Shown one piece after another: positions 36,889 to 45,300 of a stretch of DNA of 64,000 bases. The DNA comes from Myxococcales bacterium (GTDB lineage Bacteria; Myxococcota_A; Bradymonadia; UBA7976; UBA1532), in contig JACKDN010000019.1 of NCBI GenBank assembly GCA_020633465.1, forward strand, positions 62,001 through 126,000. The letters run 5' to 3'. Every line of letters begins with the position of its first letter. The first letter of the stretch is position 1. The notes below the pieces were generated by a model. The model was given only the letters and a program-made list of their open reading frames with translations, was not told where the DNA came from and did no database searches. The position numbers were made by a program, and so were the translations under genes.

Positions 36889-37719
36889 GTGGCCCTGACC
36901 TTCGTGCTGGTGCGCGCGCCGAGCGGCGAGGCGCCGGTGCCGGTGACGCCGCAGCCCGCGCGGCTGGCGCCGCCGCGCTGGCGACCGCCCGCCGGCGGCG
37001 GGCGACGAGGCGAAGGGCGCGCTGGTCGCAGGCGACGGAGCGAAGGTCGCCGCGAAGGGCGATCCGGCCGAGGGCGACGAGGCGAAGGACGACGAGGCGA
37101 AGGGCGACGAGGCGAAGGGCGACGCCGCGAAGGGAGACGAGGCGAAGGGACGACGCCGCGAAGGACGACGAGGCGAAGGGGGGCCGCGAAGCCGGCGGCG
37201 GCCAAGCGGCGCACGCGTCGGTCGCCGGCGCGCGCCGCGGCGCCTGAGGACGAGCCCCCGCCGACGGCGCCGGCCCCCGCGCGGCGGGCCCCCGAGCTGC
37301 CGGCCCGCCGCGCCCCGGCGCGCTCGGCGAAGAAGGGCAGCGACGAGGTCGACGATCTGCTCGGCGCGCTCGACGCCCCCAAGGGTGGCGGCGCCAAGCG
37401 CGCCGCGGCGCCGGCGGCGCGCCCGACCGCGCCGGCCGCCGATCCCTCGCTGCCCGAGAGCCTGTCGCGTCAGCAGATCCTGCGCGTCGTGAAGGCCAAC
37501 GCCGGCGCCGTCCGCGCCTGCAAGGACGGCGTCACGTCGGGCACCGTGATGGTGGCCATGGTCATCGCGGGCAGCGGCAAGGTCAGCGCCGCCGACGTCA
37601 CCAACGACACGTTCAAGGGTACGCCCGTCGGCCGCTGCGTCGAAGGCAAGGTGCGCAGCTTCCGCTTCCCGGCCTTCCGCGGCGATCCGATGCGGATCAA
37701 CATGCCCTTCGCGCTCTGA
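36889..37719 (+). CDS. C-terminal fragment: AgmX/PglI C-terminal domain protein
   Basis: 276 codons from a GTG that lies inside the TM helix, so this start is not biological. Residues 40-100 are an Arg-rich wrong-frame reading of the DEAK repeats. From about residue 115 the frame is right: LSRQQILRVVKANAGAVRAC, VIAGSGKVSAADVTND, VRSFRFPAFRGDPMRINMPF. This TonB-C-like domain is typical of gliding-motility and secretion proteins of Myxococcota. Confidence 0.6.
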   Translation: MALTFVLVRAPSGEAPVPVTPQPARLAPPRWRPPAGGGRRGEGRAGRRRRSEGRREGRSGRGRRGEGRRGEGRRGEGRRREGRRGEGTTPRRTTRRRGAAKPAAAKRRTRRSPARAAAPEDEPPPTAPAPARRAPELPARRAPARSAKKGSDEVDDLLGALDAPKGGGAKRAAAPAARPTAPAADPSLPESLSRQQILRVVKANAGAVRACKDGVTSGTVMVAMVIAGSGKVSAADVTNDTFKGTPVGRCVEGKVRSFRFPAFRGDPMRINMPFAL

Positions 37720-37744
37720 GCGGCGCGGGCGAACGCCGAGCCTG

Positions 37745-38926
37745 TCAGCGCGGCTTGGGCTTGGCCTTCTCGTCGGCCTTCTTGTCCTTCGCCTCTTCCA
37801 GCGCCCGCTGCAGCGCCCCGGCGCGCAGCTGCGCCTTCTGGCCCATCTCGGCGTGCTCGGCGCTCTTGGCGGCGAGCTGGGCGCAGCGGTTGTAGGCGGC
37901 GATGGCGAGGTCGACCTGCCCCGTGTTGTCGGCGCTGGTGCCGATCCCGCAGTGGGGCTCGGGATCCGAGGGCTCGAGCGTGCGCAGCTGCGCGAACAGA
38001 TCGCCGGCGCGCTCCCACTGCTGCAGGCGCTGGTGCAGGCGCGCCAGCTTGCGCAGCGCGTCGATGGACCGCCCGCGCTCCCAGCTCGCCTGGTAGGCCT
38101 TCAGCGCGGGCTCGACCCGGTTGTTCTGCAGGTACGCGTCGCCGAGGGGTTCGTACGCCGACGCCTGGTTGGGATCGAGGGCGACGGCCTTCTCGAGCGC
38201 CGCCTGGGCCTTGTCCCACTTCTCGCGCGCGGCCTCGGCCCGACCCAGCGAGACGTACAGCTGCGGCGAGCGCACGGTGCGCGAGGCGTTCTCGAGCAGG
38301 CGCGCGGCCTCCTCCCACTTCTCCTGCTGCACGCGCACCTGGCCCAGCGCGAACTCGGCGAGGGCCTGGGCGGGATCGAGCTCGAGCGACTTGTTCAGGG
38401 CGGCGGCCGCCGCCTCGTACTCGCCGGCCTTCAGCAGCGCGTCGCCCAGCAGCAGGTGGCCGATCGCCAGCTCCGGCGCCTTCTCGACCGCCTTCTTGAA
38501 CTGCGCCCGGGCGTCGTCGGAGCGCCCGCGGTACTGCAGCACGCGCCCGTACGCGAGCAGCGTGCGCGCGTCGGGATCGCTCGCGTCCAGCATGGCCCCG
38601 GCCAGCTCGGCCTGCAGCTGCACCGCGTTGCCGGCGTTGATGCCCTGGGCGTCGGCGAGGATCTGCTCGACGTGGGCGCGCAGCAGGCCGTCGCGCAGCG
38701 CCGGCTCGAGCGGCGAGAAGCTGACCGCCTGCGCGTAGGCGGCCGCGGCCAGCGCGGGGTCGTTCGCCTCGAGCGCCGCGGCGCCGAGCACCGCGTGCTG
38801 ATCCGCCCGCGCCGCCTGGCGCTTGCGGGCGTCCATCTCGGCGCACTGGTTCATGGTCAGCGGGATCGCCGCGATGCCCAGCATCACCAGCGCCACCGTC
38901 TGAACGCCTTGCGTGATTTCCTTCAT
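37745..38926 (-). CDS. TPR-repeat protein with N-terminal membrane anchor
   Basis: 393 residues; start ATG 38926 with AAGGCGG upstream. An N-terminal hydrophobic segment (VQTVALVMLGIAAIPLTM) anchors or exports the protein. It is followed by about eight tetratricopeptide repeats, for example GRSDDARAQFKKAVEKAPEL and KWDKAQAALEKAVALDPNQA, and a Lys-rich tail (KKADEKAKPKPR). TPR arrays mediate protein-protein contacts; partners are unknown. It converges with the frameshifted AgmX gene and is divergent from the efflux operon. Confidence 0.75.
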   Translation of the reverse strand: MKEITQGVQTVALVMLGIAAIPLTMNQCAEMDARKRQAARADQHAVLGAAALEANDPALAAAAYAQAVSFSPLEPALRDGLLRAHVEQILADAQGINAGNAVQLQAELAGAMLDASDPDARTLLAYGRVLQYRGRSDDARAQFKKAVEKAPELAIGHLLLGDALLKAGEYEAAAAALNKSLELDPAQALAEFALGQVRVQQEKWEEAARLLENASRTVRSPQLYVSLGRAEAAREKWDKAQAALEKAVALDPNQASAYEPLGDAYLQNNRVEPALKAYQASWERGRSIDALRKLARLHQRLQQWERAGDLFAQLRTLEPSDPEPHCGIGTSADNTGQVDLAIAAYNRCAQLAAKSAEHAEMGQKAQLRAGALQRALEEAKDKKADEKAKPKPR

Positions 38927-39035
38927 GTCCGCCTTATTGCGCACCGCCAGACAAAAGGCAACGCGACCGGCACGTGACGCATCGAAGGGCTCGGGGGTGG
39001 GCGCCGCCGCCCCGCACCCGCGCCTTCGCGAAACG

Positions 39036-39050
39036 AGTTGTTGCACAACT
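39036..39050 (+). promoter_or_regulatory. Palindromic operator candidate 1 upstream of tetR
   Basis: AGTTGTTGCACAACT: arms AGTTGT and ACAACT are exact inverted repeats around TGC. It overlaps the possible -35 box of the efflux operon (39041-39046) and so could block polymerase. TetR regulators usually bind such 15-bp palindromes next to their own gene. Confidence 0.5.
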
Positions 39051-39069
39051 GTTCGACCAGGCGTATTTA
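39041..39069 (+). promoter_or_regulatory. Possible promoter of the efflux operon
   Basis: TTGCAC, 17 bases, TATTTA. Each box has only three matches to consensus, but spacing is right and it is flanked by two palindromes. The transcript would begin near 39076, about 20 bases before the TetR start codon. Confidence 0.35.
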
Positions 39070-39081
39070 AGCCGCCGTTCA

Positions 39082-39094
39082 AGTTGGGGCAACT
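39082..39094 (+). promoter_or_regulatory. Palindromic operator candidate 2 overlapping the tetR translation start region
   Basis: AGTTGGGGCAACT: arms AGTTG and CAACT around GGG. It has the same half-site as operator candidate 1, 46 bases further on, and ends four bases before the TTG start at 39098. Its GGGG core is also the only ribosome-site candidate. Confidence 0.45.
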
Positions 39095-39097
39095 CGG

Positions 39098-39697
39098 TTG
39101 ACAGCGTCACGCCGCCGACGGAAAGACCGCGACATCGAGCGCGCGCGCGCCGACATCCTCGACGCGGCGGCGCGCGCCTTCGCGCGCGAGGGGTTCCGCG
39201 GCGCCACGATGCAGGCCATCGCGGACCAGGCGGCGTACACGGTGCCCACGCTCTACACCTACTTCCGCGGCAAGGAGGCCATCCTCGAGGCGCTGGTGCA
39301 GCGCACGCTGGGTGGCCTGCTCGACGCCTTCGACGAGCCCCTGCCGGCCGGCCTGACCTTGGCGCAGCGCGTCGAGGCCGTGCACCAGCACGTCTTCGGC
39401 TACGTCGAGGCGCACTGGGACGTCCTGCAGTTCCTCACCCAGCTGCCCCCGAACCTGGGCCCCGAGGTGGACGCCGACTGCGCCGCCGTCGGCCGCATCG
39501 CCGAGCTGCTCGAGGCGCACGCCGCGCCCGGCGAGCTGGGCGCGCACACGCCCGAGAGCGCCGCGTGGATCCTCTGGGGCCTCGGCCGCGGCGTCTTCAT
39601 GCACTGGCTGCGAGCGGACGGCGACGGTCGCCTCGTCGCCCGCGCCCGGGACGTCGCCGACATCTTCTTTCACGGCATCGGCGGAGGTGCCTCTTGA
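39098..39697 (+). CDS. TetR-family regulator of the efflux operon
   Basis: 199 residues, TTG start. The N-terminal helix-turn-helix is canonical: ILDAAARAFAREGFRGATMQ, AIADQAAYTVPTLYTYFRGK. The C-terminal ligand-binding domain is all-helical and variable. It is the first gene of a four-gene run with outer-membrane channel, adaptor and RND pump, each overlapping the next by four bases, so it very probably represses this operon until an exported compound binds it. Confidence 0.9.
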   Translation: MTASRRRRKDRDIERARADILDAAARAFAREGFRGATMQAIADQAAYTVPTLYTYFRGKEAILEALVQRTLGGLLDAFDEPLPAGLTLAQRVEAVHQHVFGYVEAHWDVLQFLTQLPPNLGPEVDADCAAVGRIAELLEAHAAPGELGAHTPESAAWILWGLGRGVFMHWLRADGDGRLVARARDVADIFFHGIGGGAS

Positions 39698-41259
39698 CGG
39701 GCCTTCTGGCCGCGGTGCTGGCGCTGTGGGCGCCGGCCGCCGCGGATCCGCTCCCCCTGACCCTCGACGAGGCCGTCCAGCTGGGCCTGCTGCGCGATTA
39801 CGCGCTGCAGCAGGCGCGGTTGGACGTCGACGAGGCCAAGGCACGGGTCGAAGAGGTCTACGGCTCGGTCTACCCCAGCGTGGATCTCAGCCTGGGCTAC
39901 ACCCGCAACTTCGAGACGGCCAACCCCTTCCAGGGCAGCGACGCGGGCAGCCTGTTCAGCGCGCTGGGCTCCAGCCAGTGGCTCGCCTTCAACGAGGTCG
40001 CGCGCACCGACGGCGATCCGAACACCAACCCGATCACCCTCGAGGAGTTCACCCGGCGGCAGGGCGAGGCGATCAGCGCGGCCGGCGGTGATCTGAGCAC
40101 GTCGGACAACCCCTTCTTCGTGCCCAACCAGTTCAGCGCGGCCCTGACGGTGACGCAGAACCTCTACAACGGCGGGGCCTTCAAGGCGCTCGACAGCGTC
40201 GAGGCGCTCGAGGCCCAGAGCCGCGCCGGCGTGCGCAGCCGCGCGCTGCGGGTGGTGTCCGACGTCAGCCGGGCCTATTACGGCGCGCTGCTGGCCGCCG
40301 CCCGCGTCGAGGTGCTCGACAAGAGCATCGAGCGGGCGCGCGAGACGCTGGCCGAGGTGACGCGGCAGGTGGAGCAGGGGGTCGCCCCGAAGTTCCAGCA
40401 GCTGTCGGCCGAGGTGGTGCTGGCCAACCTCGAGACCAGCCGCCTGCAGGCGGCCAACGGCGCCGATCAGGCGCGCGACGTGCTGCGCATGGCGCTGGCG
40501 CTGCCCGCCGGACGCCCGCTGGCGCTGCGCGGCGAGCTGGCGGTGCCCGCCGGCCCCGAGCCCAGCGCGCTGGCCGTCGCCGAGGCCACCGACAAGGCGG
40601 TCGCGCAGCGCCCGGATCTCGAGAGCGCCCGCCAGCAGATCGCCCTGCTCGAGGTCAACCGCGACGTCACGCGCACCGGCTACCTGCCCACGATCGTGGC
40701 CAACCTGCGGGCCAGCTACATCGGCAACGTGCCCGACGATCGCACCGGGGTGGCGCAGGTGGACGGCAACCCCTTCCTGTACCGCGAGACCGAGGAGTCG
40801 TTCTTCAGCGACGCCTACTGGTCGCCCGCGCTGAGCGCCGGCATCACCCTCACCTGGAACCTGTTCGACGGCTTCGCCACCACCGCCCGCGTGCGGCAGT
40901 CGCAGGCCTCGGTGGCGCGGGCGCGGGTGCAGCTCGAGCAGCTCGAGCAGACGGTGCGGGTCGAGGTCGAGGCCGCGCACCGGGATCTGCGGGCGGCGCG
41001 CCGTCAGCTGGACAGCCAGGCGCGCACCATCGAGCGCGCCGAGCTGAACTACGCGCACGCCAAGGTGCGCGTGCAGGAGGGCGTGTCGTCGCCCCTCGAG
41101 CTGCGCGAGGCCAGCGAGCAGCTGGACCAGAGCCGCCTGAACCAGCTGCAGGCGGTGCACGACTACCTGGTGGCCTGGGTGCGATTCCAGGTCGCCGTCG
41201 GCGATCCGCCGGGCGCCGACGCGGCCACCGGTCGCCCCCGACAAGGAGCTCCCCGATGA
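39694..41259 (+). CDS. TolC-family outer-membrane efflux protein
   Basis: 521 residues. TTG start overlapping the TetR stop (TTGA), with GGAGG six bases upstream. The signal peptide ends in WAPAAA. The chain shows the TolC duplication: two stretches of long amphipathic helices (LDSVEALEAQSRAGVRSRAL; ARVQLEQLEQTVRVEVEAAH) separated by barrel strands (FSAALTVTQNLYNGG; AGITLTWNLFDGFA). It forms the exit duct of the tripartite pump. An insert of about 45 residues after the first barrel strands (GSDAGSLFSALGSSQ onward) is longer than in E. coli TolC. Confidence 0.9.
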   Translation: MTGLLAAVLALWAPAAADPLPLTLDEAVQLGLLRDYALQQARLDVDEAKARVEEVYGSVYPSVDLSLGYTRNFETANPFQGSDAGSLFSALGSSQWLAFNEVARTDGDPNTNPITLEEFTRRQGEAISAAGGDLSTSDNPFFVPNQFSAALTVTQNLYNGGAFKALDSVEALEAQSRAGVRSRALRVVSDVSRAYYGALLAAARVEVLDKSIERARETLAEVTRQVEQGVAPKFQQLSAEVVLANLETSRLQAANGADQARDVLRMALALPAGRPLALRGELAVPAGPEPSALAVAEATDKAVAQRPDLESARQQIALLEVNRDVTRTGYLPTIVANLRASYIGNVPDDRTGVAQVDGNPFLYRETEESFFSDAYWSPALSAGITLTWNLFDGFATTARVRQSQASVARARVQLEQLEQTVRVEVEAAHRDLRAARRQLDSQARTIERAELNYAHAKVRVQEGVSSPLELREASEQLDQSRLNQLQAVHDYLVAWVRFQVAVGDPPGADAATGRPRQGAPR

Positions 41260-42374
41260 TGCCTCGTCTCCTCGTGGCCGCGGCCCTGGCCGCCGCCACC
41301 GGCTGCACGGCCTCCAACCAGGGTGACGGCGAGGCCGGCGCGCCCGACGCCGCCCCCGACGCCGTGGTCGAGGTGGCGCGCCGCGTGTCGACGCAGGTGG
41401 TGCAGCCGACGCGCTTCGCCGAGCGCATCGAGCTGTCGGCCACCGTCGAGGCGCCGCGCGACGCGACCCTGTCCGCGCGCGCCGCGGGCACCGCGCGCAC
41501 CGTCGCCGAGCTGGGCGCCAAGGTGGAGAAGGGCGACACCGTGGCGCGCCTGGACGACGGGCTGCCCCGCGCGGCCGCGTCGCAGGCCCGGGCGCAGATC
41601 GAGTCGGCCAAGGCGGCGCTGGCGCTCGCGCGCGAGAACCACCGCCGGCAGAAGCCGCTGTTCGAGCAGCAGATCATCAGCGCGCTCGAGTTCGAGCGCA
41701 TCCAGTCGCAGCTGGCGCAGGCCGAGGCGACGCTCGCCCAGGCGAAGGCCGCGCGCGAGAGCGCCGAGGAGCAGGTGGGCAACACGCGGGTCGTGGCGCC
41801 CTTCGACGGGGTCGTCGAGGAGCGCTTCGTCGAGCCCGGCGAGCAGGTCAACCCGGGCGCGCGCGTGCTGCGGGTGGTCGACTCCGCCGAGGTGAAGGTG
41901 AAGGCCGGCGTGCCCGAGCGCTACGCGACCGACATCCAGCAGGGCGCCGCGGTGGACATCCGGTTCAACGCCTACGGCATCGAGCCGCGCACCGGCACGG
42001 TCAGCTTCGTCGGCCGGACGATCGATCCGCAGACGCGCACCTTCCCGGTCGAGGTCAGCCTCGACAACGCGGACGGCGCGCTGAAGCCCGAGATGGTGGC
42101 GCGGCTGGTGCTGACGCGGGCGGTGGTCGAGGGCGCGCTGGTCGTGCCGCAGAACGCGCTGGTGCGGCACGAGAACGGTCAGAGCCTGTTCGTGGTCGAG
42201 ACGAGCGAGAGCGGGCGCGTGGCCAAGCGGGTCGACGTCGAGGTCGGCGCGCGCAGCGACGGCAAGGTGGTCGTCACGAAGGGCCTCACGCCCGGTGACG
42301 AGGTGGTGGTGCTGGGTCAGGCGAACCTGTCGGGCGGCGACAAGGTCGAGGTCACGAACGGCAGCGACGGATGA
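41256..42374 (+). CDS. RND efflux periplasmic adaptor (membrane fusion protein)
   Basis: 372 residues, AAGGAG seven bases before ATG 41256. Lipoprotein signal ALAAATGC anchors it in the inner membrane. Order: half barrel-sandwich (ATLSARAAGTARTVAELGAK), helical hairpin (residues about 105-165), second half (TRVVAPFDGVVEERFVEPGE), beta-barrel and membrane-proximal domain (PQNALVRHENGQSLFVVE). It links pump and TolC-like channel. Its ATG and stop overlap the neighbouring genes by four bases each. Confidence 0.92.
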   Translation: MMPRLLVAAALAAATGCTASNQGDGEAGAPDAAPDAVVEVARRVSTQVVQPTRFAERIELSATVEAPRDATLSARAAGTARTVAELGAKVEKGDTVARLDDGLPRAAASQARAQIESAKAALALARENHRRQKPLFEQQIISALEFERIQSQLAQAEATLAQAKAARESAEEQVGNTRVVAPFDGVVEERFVEPGEQVNPGARVLRVVDSAEVKVKAGVPERYATDIQQGAAVDIRFNAYGIEPRTGTVSFVGRTIDPQTRTFPVEVSLDNADGALKPEMVARLVLTRAVVEGALVVPQNALVRHENGQSLFVVETSESGRVAKRVDVEVGARSDGKVVVTKGLTPGDEVVVLGQANLSGGDKVEVTNGSDG

Positions 42375-45300
42375 AGATCACCGAGACCGCCATCAAGCTG
42401 CGCACCGCGGTCATGGTGCTGACCGCGGCGCTGTGCCTGGGGGGCATCTACGCCTACGTGGCCCTGCCCAAGGAGTCGAACCCGTCCATCGAGATCCCCA
42501 ACATCGTCGTCACGACGCTGTACCCGGGGGCCAGCCCCGACGACGTCGAGAGCCTGATCACGCAGCAGATCGAGCAAGAGGTCGCCGGCATCAGCGGCAT
42601 CGACGAGATCCGCTCGACGTCGACCGAGGGCGTCTCGACCATCGTCATCGAGTTCACGCCGGACGTCGCGATCAACGAGGCGCTGCAGCAGGTGCGCGAC
42701 AAGGTGGGCATCGCCAAGGCCGACCTGCCCACCGACGCCGAAGAGCCGCTGATCAACGAGATCGACCTGTCCGAGTTCCCCATCATGGTGGTGAACCTGT
42801 CGGCGACCTATCCGCTGGCGCAGATGAAGAAGGTCGCCGAGGACATCCAGGACAAGATCGAGGGCATCCCGTCGATCCTCGAGGTGGATCTGATCGGCGC
42901 GCTCGAGGAAGAGGTGCAGGTCGACGCGGATCTGGGGCGGCTGCAGGGCTACAACCTGGCCTTCAAGGATCTGATCGACACGATCACCCGCGAGAACGTG
43001 AACCTGCCCGGCGGCAGCATCGACGTCGGCCGCCTGAACTACCTGGTGCGGGTGAACGGCGAGTTCGACGATCCGCTGCAGATCGAGAACCTGGTGGTGA
43101 AGGCGCCGGATCGGAAGCCGATCTACGTGCGCGACGTGGCCGAGGTGCGGCGCGGCTTCAAGGATCGCAGCAGCTACTCCCGGCTGCGCGTGCTGCAGCG
43201 GGACGACGACGGCGAGCTGCACGTCGTCGAGGATCACGGCTATCAGAAGGTCATCTCGCTGTCGGTCAAGAAGCGGGCGGGCGAGAACATCATCGACGCC
43301 GCCGACGCGGTGCGCGCGGCCGTCGCTTCGATGGATCTGCCCAACGGCACCGAGGTGCTGATCACCGGTGATCAGTCCAAGCAGGTGCGCAACCTGGTCA
43401 AGGATCTCGAGAACAACATCATCAGCGGCCTCATCTTCGTGGTGGCCGTGCTGCTGTTCTTCCTGGGCGTGCGCAACTCGTTGCTGGTGGGCGTCGCCAT
43501 CCCACTGTCGATGTTCACGACGTTCCTGGTGATGTTGGTGATGGGCCAGACCCTCAACTTCATCATCCTGTTCAGCCTGATCATCGCGCTGGGCATGCTG
43601 GTCGACAACGCGGTGGTCATCGTCGAGAACATCTACCGCTTCCTCGAGGAGGGCCACGAGCACTTCACCGCGGCCAACGAGGGCACCGCCGAGGTGGGCA
43701 TCGCGGTGGTCGCGTCGACCGCGACGACCGTGGCCGCCTTCGGGCCCATGCTGTTCTGGCCCGGCGTCATCGGCGAGTTCATGAGCTTCATGCCGCTGAC
43801 GCTGATCATCACGCTGCTGTGCTCGCTGTTCGTCGCCATCGTCATCAACCCGGTCATCACCGGCTACTTCGCGCGCGTGCCCGGCGACACGCGGCGCGCC
43901 GCCAGCAAGTGGCCGCGGCGCATCACCGCGCTGACCGTGCTGGCGCTGGGCGCCTCGATCGGCTTCGCCAACCCCACCACGCTGATCGTGCTGGTGGTGG
44001 GCACCGTGATCACCGTCGTCGTGCACCTGCTGGTCATGCAGCGCATCGGCGACTTCTTCGTCGAGACCGGCCTGCCCTGGGCCGTCGAGAGCTACCGCCG
44101 CTTCCTCGAGACGATGCTGCTGCGCGAGGAGGGCGTCCGCTGGCCCGTCTTCCGCAACAGCTTCGCGCTGATGTGCTTCGCGGCCGGCTTCGGGCTGGCC
44201 GTCGTGGGCGGCATCCTCTTCGCGGGGCTGGGCCTGAAGCCGGCGCTGGTGTTCCTGGCGCCCGGCGGCGCGCTGTTCGCCATCGGCCTCCTGGGCATCG
44301 TGGTGCACGCGCTCGAGGTGGTGTTCCTGGGCGGGTGGGCCAGCGTCAAGTTCGGCCTGGGGCTGAGCGCGGTGATGGGCGGCACGCTGGGCATCATGTA
44401 CCTCAGCCCGCGGCCGCTCGAGGTCGAGACCATCGCCGAGCTGATGCTGCTGCCGGTGCTCATCACGGTCGTCGGCCTGCTGGGCTGGCCCTTCAGCCGG
44501 CGCTGGCGCCACTTCGTGCTGACCGACAACCGCGCCAAGCTCATCACCGCGACGCTCGGCGGCCTGTTCGCCATCTTCGGCATGTTCGCGCTGGCCCCGA
44601 CCGGCGTGGCCTTCTTCCCCGAGACCGATCCGAACCAGATCCAGGTGGTGGTCGACGCCCCCCTGGGCACCAACATCGAGACGACGAACAAGGTCGCGAG
44701 CGAGGTGGCCGGGCGCATCGACGCGCTGCTGGCCGACGACGCGAACAGCAAGGCCAACACCAAGAACGTGCTGGTCAGCGTCGGCGTCGGCGGCGACGCC
44801 ATGTTCGGCGGCGGCGCCGCGCGCGCCGAGACGGCGACCATCTCGATGAACCTCGTCGACTTCGAGGAGCGCGCCGAGGGCAGCCGGGCGACGATGGAGC
44901 GCTTCCGCCAGCAGCTCGAGGGGCTGGCCGGCGCCGACATCGAGTTCAAGCGCGATCAGGCCGGCCCGCCCACCGGGCCGCCGGTCAACATCGAGATCAC
45001 CGGCCCCAACTACAAGACGATCGTCGACATCACCGAGCGCGTGAAGGCCAAGCTGCAGGCGGCGCTGGACGCCGGGCGCCTGAAGGGCATGGTCGACCTG
45101 CGCGACAACCTGAAGGTGGGCCGTCCCGAGCTGCGGGTGGTGATCGATCGCGAGCGCGCCGCGCAGTTCGGGCTCGACACGCGCAAGATCGCGACGACCG
45201 TGCGCTCGGCCATCAACGGGCAGGAGGCCGGCACCTGGCGCGACGGCGAGGACGAGTACGACATCACCGTTCGCCTGCGCGAGGACGACCGCCAGAGCCT

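Larger units (their letters stand above)
36327..37719 (+). pseudogene. Frameshifted anti-sigma-like / AgmX-PglI C-terminal gene
   Basis: Read across frames this is one gene: an N-terminal Cys/His anti-sigma-like motif, an acidic region, GQRREASVLFRIEDLAAMSA, a TM helix (WALALGGLAVAAAAVALTFV), a (G)DEAK repeat region, then an AgmX/PglI-type C-terminal domain. The frame is broken at least four times: one base is missing near 36679 (TCGGGCAG for TCGGGGCAG), one C is missing near 36803, there is a shift near 36980-37000, and two more lie at 37150 and 37181 around a run of G. All lie in GC homopolymers or repeats, so assembly error is as likely as true decay. Confidence 0.65.
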
